Origin: an uncultured Sporolactobacillus sp.
GTDB taxonomy: Bacteria; Bacillota; Bacilli; Bacillales; Sporolactobacillaceae
Direction: 5' to 3'
Assembly (NCBI GenBank): GCA_900543345.1
Contig: UQRJ01000100.1
Coordinates: forward strand, 1-9,076
DNA length: 9,076 nucleotides
This document shows, piece after piece, positions 5,035-9,076 of the stretch. Each line of letters begins with the position of its first letter. Within the stretch, counting starts at the first letter, position 1. A program made the translations under genes and the position numbers. The notes under the pieces were generated by a model that worked only from the letters and a program-made list of their open reading frames with translations, had not been told where the DNA came from and ran no database searches.

Positions 5035-5062
5035 ATTATACTGGAAAATCGAAAAATGACAT
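5035..5062 (-). promoter_or_regulatory. Promoter of the histidine kinase gene
   Basis: On the minus strand ATGTCA (5057-5062, four of six), a 16-base spacer and a perfect TATAAT (5035-5040) form a promoter. The start would be near 5028, giving a leader of about 70 bases before the TTG at 4959. The -10 shares bases with the plus-strand TATACT at 5037-5042, so the two divergent promoters could not be occupied at the same time. Confidence 0.5.
5037..5042 (+). promoter_or_regulatory. Possible -10 element for the yqfT-like gene
   Basis: TATACT (five of six to consensus) on the plus strand overlaps the kinase -10. The -35 region at the right distance (TTCTCG) is poor. If used, the leader before the ATG at 5183 would be about 134 bases, long for a small gene. 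Confidence 0.25.
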
Positions 5063-5182
5063 AGCTAAACCGCCTAATGATTATCCGACACGATCCGCCT
5101 TTTTTCGCAATTGTGGGCGATCATCTTTTTCTTTTCCGGCGCATAGGGTAAACCACTACAGCACGTGAATGGAGTGAGTTCG

Positions 5183-5452
5183 ATGCATCCGATGATTCGA
5201 TCGGTCATCAATCAAAAAATTAATCAGGTCGGCGGGGAAGAATTGTACCGTCAGGCATTGCAACTGGCTATTCCTGTTTCGCGCGCCCAGGCAGATCGAA
5301 TTGCCGCGCGCGTTCGCGGAAAAAGCATCGATATTTTTCAGCCGGATGATCAGGTGACTATCAGACAGATACTGACCGACGAGCTCGGGCCTAAAATGGC
5401 TCGTGAGTTGGAGCGGCGGTTTAATGAGCTCATCAGCAAATTTGAAACGTAA
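5183..5452 (+). CDS. yqfT: Small YqfT-like protein (DUF2624 type), function unknown
   Basis: The protein has 89 residues, soluble and largely helical, with charged amphipathic segments (RSVINQKINQVGGEELYRQALQL, RAQADRIAARVRG, then RQILTDELGPKMARELERRFNELISKF). No catalytic motif or membrane segment is visible. The size, the INQKINQ...EELYRQA beginning and the position next to nfo match the YqfT/DUF2624 family of Bacillales. The start is ATG at 5183, with GGAG (5171-5174) eight bases upstream; the GTG at 5165 is less likely. It is divergent from the kinase and convergent with nfo; its stop codon lies inside the hairpin 5449-5494. The role is unknown. Confidence 0.75.
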   Translation: MHPMIRSVINQKINQVGGEELYRQALQLAIPVSRAQADRIAARVRGKSIDIFQPDDQVTIRQILTDELGPKMARELERRFNELISKFET

Positions 5453-5494
5453 AGTAGCGGAGAAACCGCTTCTTAAGCTTCTCCGCCACTTTAC
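5449..5494. terminator. Bidirectional stem-loop between yqfT and nfo
   Basis: GTAAAGT (5449-5455) pairs with ACTTTAC (5488-5494), GCGGAGAA (5457-5464) pairs with TTCTCCGC (5479-5486), and an inner GCTT/AAGC helix (5468-5471 with 5475-5478) closes a 3-base loop. The only defects are one A/C mismatch (5456/5487) and a 3-base bulge. It contains the TAA stop of yqfT (5450-5452) and ends one base before the stop codon of nfo (5495-5497), so it fills the whole convergent gap. No long U tract follows on either strand, but the outer AU pairs give short U runs in both directions. Confidence 0.65.
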
Positions 5495-6388
5495 CTATTG
5501 ATCCTCGATGTCTTCGAGCAACTGCTCGTTAAAGGAACCGCTGCGCAACATAGCGATTTCGAACTTATACGGTGGCTTTCGATGTTTCTTATCGTTGCCG
5601 ACATAGGGTGTCTCAAGAATTTTCGGCACCGACGCAAACACCGGATGATGGACAATATTGTTCAGCGCAGCGAAACCGATATAGCCGAGCCCAATATTGG
5701 CATGGCGGTCTTTTCGCGCACCGCGTGGGTTTTTACTGTCGTTGACGTGCACAACGCGGATTCGCTTCACGCCGATGATCCGGTCAAACTCATTAAGCAC
5801 CTTGTCAAAGTTGCCCGCAACATCGTAACCCGCATCGCTCGTATGGCAAGTATCGAAACAGACGGAAAGTTTGTCGTTGCAGGTAACGCCATCGATGATT
5901 TTGGCCAAATGCTCGAAGCGGAAGCCACATTCGCTTCCCTTGCCTGCCATTGTTTCCAAAGCAATTTGGACATGATCGTCCGGATCAAGCACGTCGTTGA
6001 GTCCTTCAATAATTTTAGCCAGCCCGGCTTCGACACCCGCGCCGACATGCGCACCGGGATGCAGTACGATCTGCTTGGCCCCGATCGCTTCCGCTCGGTC
6101 GATTTCTTGTCGCAAAAACCTCACGCCAAGCGCAAAGACGGCCGGTTTGACCGTATTGGCCAGGTTAATGATATACGGCGCATGAATCACGACTTCCTCA
6201 ATATGATGCTCCTGCATATGCCGTCGTCCGGCTTCGATATTCAACGCTTCGATTGGTTTCCGCAGCGTATTTTGCGGTGCTCCGGTATAAATCATCATCG
6301 CCGTCGCGCCATATGACGCCGCCTCTTCACTCGCGCCGAGAAGCATTGACTTTCCGGCCATATGCACATGCGATCCAATTTTCAGCAT
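5495..6388 (-). CDS. nfo: Endonuclease IV (type IV apurinic/apyrimidinic endonuclease)
   Basis: This zinc enzyme of base excision repair cleaves 5' to abasic sites and removes 3'-blocking groups. The protein has 297 residues with the TIM-barrel AP-endonuclease-2 fold. All nine ligands expected for the trinuclear zinc site can be placed: His69 (VIHAPY), His110 (VLHPGAH), Glu145 (ALETMAGKGSE), Asp179 and His182 (CFDTCHTSDAGYD), His214 (VVHVNDSKNPRG), Asp227 and His229 (KDRHANIG) and Glu259 (ILETPY). The three family signatures are therefore intact and the enzyme should be active. ATG at 6388 is preceded by GGAGGG six bases upstream. It is monocistronic here, convergent with yqfT and divergent from the vrrA-like gene. 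In B. subtilis nfo (yqfS) is a forespore gene protecting spore DNA; the same use here is an inference. Confidence 0.97.
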   Translation of the reverse strand: MLKIGSHVHMAGKSMLLGASEEAASYGATAMMIYTGAPQNTLRKPIEALNIEAGRRHMQEHHIEEVVIHAPYIINLANTVKPAVFALGVRFLRQEIDRAEAIGAKQIVLHPGAHVGAGVEAGLAKIIEGLNDVLDPDDHVQIALETMAGKGSECGFRFEHLAKIIDGVTCNDKLSVCFDTCHTSDAGYDVAGNFDKVLNEFDRIIGVKRIRVVHVNDSKNPRGARKDRHANIGLGYIGFAALNNIVHHPVFASVPKILETPYVGNDKKHRKPPYKFEIAMLRSGSFNEQLLEDIEDQ

Positions 6389-6412
6389 CGTTATCCCTCC
6401 CGTCTCCTCCGT

Positions 6413-6421
6413 ATTCTAACA
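6413..6421 (-). promoter_or_regulatory. Extended -10 promoter of nfo
   Basis: The minus strand reads TG-T-TAGAAT: TAGAAT (6413-6418) matches five of six and has the extended TG (6420-6421) one base upstream. No good -35 is seen. The predicted start near 6406 leaves a leader of about 18 bases, just long enough for the GGAGGG ribosome site at 6395-6400. Confidence 0.4.
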
Positions 6422-6506
6422 CAGATTGCCGGCGGCGCCATGCACCTCGCCTTTCGCCCAGCATAAACTGAAGAAGAGAGTCAAACCGAAAGAAGGGGGA
6501 TACTTT

Positions 6507-7007
6507 ATGTTCCCATTCGAATCCTATCGCGGCACATCGGCCGAACAAACGCCCACTCCGCAGTATCGGGACCTGCCGCCGCTGTTTCCAGTGCGCCCGC
6601 CCGCTCCGCCGCAAAACAGCGTCCCCAGCAGGGGCATCTCCGGCCTTTTTTCCGGATTGCTTGCTTCGGGACAGTCGGGAGGACGCACGCTTAATCTGCC
6701 GGCAATGCTTGACAATACGCAGAAAGCCGTTCAGACAGCGCAGATGATCCTGCCGATGGTCGAGCAGTTCGGACCGATGCTGAAAAACGCACCGGCACTC
6801 CTCAAGGCGCTTAATAAGGTTCAAGAAAAGAAAAAGGAAGAGACGGACGACCATGCGAACGGGGCCGATAAAAAAGAAGCCGCCCATCCAGACAGCGAAG
6901 AGCGTCCGCCGATAAAAAAGGATGCTAAATCAGCCACCGCAAAAACGGCTGTGACACAGAATCGGACACCTGTTCATAAGCCGTCGCTGCCGAAACTGTA
7001 CATTTGA
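6507..7007 (+). CDS. yqfQ: VrrA/YqfQ-family protein
   Basis: The protein has 166 residues with no signal peptide or clear membrane span. Residues 1-45 are proline-rich (PPLFPVRPPAPPQNSVPSRG), 46-60 are Gly/Ser-rich, and 62-108 form the conserved core (LNLPAMLDNTQKAVQTAQMILPMVEQFGPMLKNAPALLKALNKVQ). Residues 108-148 are a highly charged Lys/Glu/Ala tail, ending in PSLPKLYI as YqfQ proteins tend to. This is the family of B. anthracis VrrA, whose gene carries a variable repeat used in strain typing; no tandem repeat is visible here. ATG at 6507 has AGGGGG seven bases upstream. CATAAACT at 6462-6469 is a loose match to sporulation sigma -10 elements (sigma-E/K type) but no matching -35 convinces. 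Function is unknown. Relative to B. subtilis as I recall it, the cshB helicase gene is missing between this gene and nfo. Confidence 0.75.
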   Translation: MFPFESYRGTSAEQTPTPQYRDLPPLFPVRPPAPPQNSVPSRGISGLFSGLLASGQSGGRTLNLPAMLDNTQKAVQTAQMILPMVEQFGPMLKNAPALLKALNKVQEKKKEETDDHANGADKKEAAHPDSEERPPIKKDAKSATAKTAVTQNRTPVHKPSLPKLYI

Positions 7008-7075
7008 GTGTATTCAAAACACGCGGCACCGCCGAAACAGGTTCGCCACTCCCGATCCGCATGAACCCGCAGCCG

Positions 7076-7104
7076 TTGAGTTCTTGCTGATCGTCATTTA
7101 TAAT
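7076..7104 (+). promoter_or_regulatory. Sigma-A promoter of ispH
   Basis: TTGAGT (7076-7081, four of six), exactly 17 bases, and a perfect TATAAT (7099-7104). The predicted start near 7111 gives a leader of about 47 bases. This is the best protein-gene promoter in the window and shows that ispH is transcribed independently of the vrrA-like gene. Confidence 0.75.
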
Positions 7105-7157
7105 AAATGCAGTCCACGAGAACGAGCGGGCGCACCTGGGAGCGGGAGGATTGGTTT

Positions 7158-8132
7158 ATGAAAGTCATCGGAATCTCACCAAGAGGTTATTGTTACGGTG
7201 TGGTCGACGCGCTGGTCATCGCCCGAAAAGCAGCGATGGATCCGGAGCTGCCGCGGCCGATCTATATATTGGGAATGATTGTTCATAATCAGCATGTGAC
7301 CGATGCTTTCGGCAAGGAGGGCATCATCACTTTGGATGAGCGCGGAAAAAGCCGGACGGATCTTCTGCGAACCATCGATCGTGGAACAGTGATCTTCACG
7401 GCGCACGGCGTCTCACCTGAAGTGCGCAAGCTGGCCGAATCAAAGGGACTGACAGCCATTGACGCCACCTGTCCCGACGTTGCCAAAACCCACCGGCTAA
7501 TCAAAGAAAAAACGGATGCGGGCTACCAGGTGATCTACATCGGTAAAAAAGGCCATCCCGAACCGGAAGGCGCCGTCGGTGTTGCGCCGAACGCCGTCCA
7601 TCCGGTTGAAACAAAAGAAGATGTCGACCAGTTGCATCTTCAAGGTAGTAAAATTCTGATTACCAATCAAACGACGATGAGTCAATGGGATGTACGAGCG
7701 ATCACGGCATACATTCGGGAAAAATATCCACAGGCCCAACACGCTAACGAAATTTGCCGGGCGACGCAGACGCGCCAGGAAGCCGTTGCCGAGCAGGCCA
7801 AAGCAGCCGACTTGCTAATTGTTGTCGGCGATCCGCGAAGTAATAATTCCAATCGGTTGGCGCAAGTATCTGAAGAAATCGCTCATACACCGGCGCACCG
7901 GATTGCCGACTTGTCCGAATTGCAGACGGAATGGCTGCGCGGGCTGCAAACGGTAGCGGTGACCGCCGGCGCATCGACGCCGACGCAGTTGACCAAAGAA
8001 GTCATTTTGTTTCTCGATCGTTACGATCCGGACGATCCGGCAACCTGGTCAACCGAAAGCAGCGCCATTAAGGGCGAAATTCTGCCGAAGGTGCGGCTCC
8101 GTCATACGCGGCCGCGGGTGCGGCGCCTGTAA
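7158..8132 (+). CDS. ispH: 4-hydroxy-3-methylbut-2-enyl diphosphate reductase (IspH/LytB)
   Basis: IspH is the last enzyme of the MEP pathway, converting HMBPP into isopentenyl and dimethylallyl diphosphate with an iron-sulphur cluster. The protein has 324 residues. The three cluster cysteines are Cys12 (GYCYGV), Cys105 (IDATCPDV) and Cys200 (NEICRATQTRQ). Substrate-binding residues are His43 (IVHNQHV), His83 (TAHGVSP), His133 with the proton-relay Glu135 (GHPEPEG), the SNNSNR loop at 228-233 and Ser273 in GASTP. Everything needed for activity is present. The ATG at 7158 has GGAGG (7145-7149) eight bases upstream; readings beginning at 7107 are too long and start before the predicted transcription start. 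The last residues (RLRHTRPRVRRL) are strongly basic. It has its own promoter and is convergent with yqfO. With ispG in the same window it gives the two terminal MEP steps. Confidence 0.97.
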   Translation: MKVIGISPRGYCYGVVDALVIARKAAMDPELPRPIYILGMIVHNQHVTDAFGKEGIITLDERGKSRTDLLRTIDRGTVIFTAHGVSPEVRKLAESKGLTAIDATCPDVAKTHRLIKEKTDAGYQVIYIGKKGHPEPEGAVGVAPNAVHPVETKEDVDQLHLQGSKILITNQTTMSQWDVRAITAYIREKYPQAQHANEICRATQTRQEAVAEQAKAADLLIVVGDPRSNNSNRLAQVSEEIAHTPAHRIADLSELQTEWLRGLQTVAVTAGASTPTQLTKEVILFLDRYDPDDPATWSTESSAIKGEILPKVRLRHTRPRVRRL

Positions 8133-8196
8133 CTCTGATTTTCAATGCTTAAACAAGCAACGCAGCAGATGGAATTTTAATCGAATGGTTAAAAAG

Positions 8197-8226
8197 CGGC
8201 CGGTACGGATTAAGAGGTACCGGCCG
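8197..8226 (-). terminator. Intrinsic terminator of yqfO
   Basis: CGGCCGGTAC (8197-8206) and its exact complement GTACCGGCCG (8217-8226) form a 10-bp GC-rich stem with a 10-base loop. On the minus strand it is followed by CTTTTTAACC, a proper U tract, 17 bases after the yqfO stop. On the plus strand the downstream sequence is TCATTGCG, so it is a weaker terminator for ispH, although readthrough RNA would still form the hairpin. Confidence 0.85.
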
Positions 8227-8243
8227 TCATTGCGATATCCGAA

Positions 8244-9029
8244 TCAAAGAAAATGAAACGGGTTCGTGATAGATTCGGAAACGAGCACTTCGGTATCGCA
8301 CGCTGCTGCGTGGATCGCTTGCCGCAGAAAACGAGCGACACCCGGTTTCATCACCGATTCGATATGATGCCCGGCATCGATCACATTCAGGCCGCAAAGC
8401 AGCGCGTCGTGCGCCGTATGGTAGTAAATATCGCCGCTGATCAGCACATCTGCTCCGCGCCGGCGTGCATAAGGGATTAGACTGTTACCGTCACCACCCG
8501 AGACGGCAATGCTTTGCACCATCCGATCCAGCGGACCGACGGCGCGCAATCCGTCGAGACCGAGCTTTGCCTTGACTGTGAGACACAAATCACTGAATCG
8601 GACCGCTTCCGGCAAACGGGCAATGCGTCCCAATCCGTACGCCTTCCCTTCGTTTTTCATCGGGAATATATCGTAAGCCGGCTCTTCATACGGATGAGCC
8701 TTCAGCATGACGGGCATAACCTGTTTCAGCAGATGCTCGGGTACGACCGTCTCCAGCCGCCCTTCCGCCGTCCGCTCCGGCCGGCCCGGCGTTCCGATAA
8801 AAGGATGCGTATCCGCCCCAGGGAGAAACGTCCCTTCGCCCTTTGCCGTGAAGGTGCAGCCGCTATAGCGGCCGATCGCGCCGGCACCGGCATCGGCAAG
8901 CGCCTGCCGCACTTGTCTGAGATGACCCACCGGCACATAAACAACCAGCTTGTACAGCGGTTCGCGGTAAGTCTCTTGCAAGATCTCCGTATCGGTCAGG
9001 CCGAGTTCCTCCATCAGCATGTCGTTGAC
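8244..9029 (-). CDS. yqfO: NIF3-family protein (YqfO / GTP cyclohydrolase I type 2 homologue), 5' end missing
   Basis: The genomic part encodes the C-terminal 261 residues; the gene runs off the contig at 9029, where adapter begins. Family members in Bacillus are about 370 residues, so roughly 110 N-terminal residues, including the first metal-binding half, are absent. Fragment residues about 25-122 are the CutA1/PII-like insert domain (YKLVVYVPVGHLRQVRQALADAGAG, GEGTFLPG, ETVVPEHLLKQVMPVMLKAHPYEEPAYD). Residues about 130-260 are the C-terminal NIF3 lobe, with VSGGDGNSLI, SGDIYYHTAHDAL and DAGHHIES; His221 and Glu224 are the probable di-metal ligands. The biochemical role of the family is unsettled. 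A reading that begins MYKRQ at 9044 is false: those five residues are translated adapter. The order yqfO-ispH agrees with B. subtilis. Confidence 0.92.
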   Translation of the reverse strand, partial: VNDMLMEELGLTDTEILQETYREPLYKLVVYVPVGHLRQVRQALADAGAGAIGRYSGCTFTAKGEGTFLPGADTHPFIGTPGRPERTAEGRLETVVPEHLLKQVMPVMLKAHPYEEPAYDIFPMKNEGKAYGLGRIARLPEAVRFSDLCLTVKAKLGLDGLRAVGPLDRMVQSIAVSGGDGNSLIPYARRRGADVLISGDIYYHTAHDALLCGLNVIDAGHHIESVMKPGVARFLRQAIHAAACDTEVLVSESITNPFHFL

Positions 9030-9076
9030 CTGTCTCTTATACACATCTCCGAGCCCACGAGACCCTAAGACATCTC
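9030..9076. other. Nextera adapter with i7 index (artefact)
   Basis: Positions 9030-9048 read CTGTCTCTTATACACATCT (mosaic end, read-through orientation). Positions 9049-9063 are CCGAGCCCACGAGAC, the Read 2 arm. Positions 9064-9071 (CCTAAGAC) sit where the i7 index belongs, and 9072-9076 (ATCTC) begin the P7 flow-cell sequence. From memory CCTAAGAC is Nextera XT index N726. None of this is genomic. It adds the false residues MYKRQ to yqfO and gives a false plus-strand reading ending SLIHISEPTRP. Confidence 0.98.

Noticed and set aside
6029..6036. TTCGACA, a Spo0A-box-like sequence
   Set aside because: It lies within the nfo coding region, away from any promoter, and a 7-mer match is expected by chance.
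5498..6316. 272-residue plus-strand reading frame antisense to nfo
   Set aside because: It is a shadow of nfo, whose nine zinc ligands are intact on the minus strand. The antisense product shows no domain and no ribosome site.
6327..6887. 186-residue minus-strand reading frame over the vrrA-like gene and the nfo start
   Set aside because: It overlaps the nfo start region and the vrrA-like gene, is arginine-rich as antisense shadows often are, and has no convincing start signal.
7008..7075. Leader or riboswitch between the vrrA-like gene and ispH
   Set aside because: The ispH promoter lies downstream at 7076-7104, so this stretch is not in the ispH leader. Only a 4-bp GTGT/ACAC hairpin is visible, too weak for a terminator.
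8133..8190. GCTT-AAAC-AAGC near 8155 as a terminator for ispH
   Set aside because: A 4-bp stem with no U tract; the hairpin at 8197-8226 is far stronger.
8514..9068. 184-residue plus-strand reading frame antisense to yqfO
   Set aside because: It overlaps a clear NIF3-family gene on the other strand, has no recognisable domain, and its C-terminus is translated adapter.
1..9076. 21-bp terminal inverted repeats suggesting a transposon or linear element
   Set aside because: The repeats are Nextera mosaic-end adapter with part of the Read 2 arm, and the right copy continues into index and P7 sequence. No transposase gene is present.

Overview
This window is a stretch of a Bacillales (Bacillota) chromosome, most likely from an endospore former. 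The support is gene content and order. ispG with a yqfZ-like LysM gene, a yqfX-like DUF4190 gene, a yqfT-like gene, nfo, a vrrA/yqfQ-like gene, ispH and a yqfO/NIF3 gene occur in nearly the same order as I remember for the yqfO-yqfZ region of Bacillus subtilis. The tRNA-Asn gene encodes its own CCA, and ribosome binding sites are strong AGGAGG-type sites. Base composition is near 50% GC by eye, so this is not a low-GC Bacillus. I cannot name the genus.

The outermost bases are not biological. Positions 1-21 and 9030-9076 are Illumina Nextera transposase adapter, the latter including what looks like an i7 index, so the genomic insert is about 22-9029. Both terminal genes are cut: a tRNA on the left and yqfO on the right.

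Layout, left to right. A minus-strand tRNA pair (Asn, then a truncated probable Met) has its own TTGACA promoter. A minus-strand short NfeD membrane protein has an upstream sequence that fits an ECF (sigma-W-type) promoter. A plus-strand pair follows: a LysM exoprotein and ispG, with a perfect inverted repeat across the predicted ispG transcription start. Convergent to ispG is a nitroreductase with a candidate operator, then a DUF4190 membrane protein and a soluble PAS-like histidine kinase, all on the minus strand. The kinase is divergent from the small yqfT-like gene, with overlapping -10 elements. yqfT converges on nfo (endonuclease IV) with a hairpin filling the gap. nfo is divergent from the vrrA-like gene, which is followed by ispH with a near-consensus promoter. 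ispH converges on the truncated yqfO, with an intrinsic terminator between them.

Most genes here are individually transcribed housekeeping or sporulation-associated genes rather than one system. The clearest metabolic link is IspG and IspH, the last two iron-sulphur enzymes of the MEP isoprenoid pathway. Nfo repairs abasic sites. NfeD, the DUF4190 protein and the LysM protein are envelope-associated. The histidine kinase has no response regulator beside it and resembles phosphorelay-type orphan kinases. I found no mobile element, CRISPR array, defence island or evident new multi-gene system. The points of interest are regulatory sequences and the sequencing artefact.
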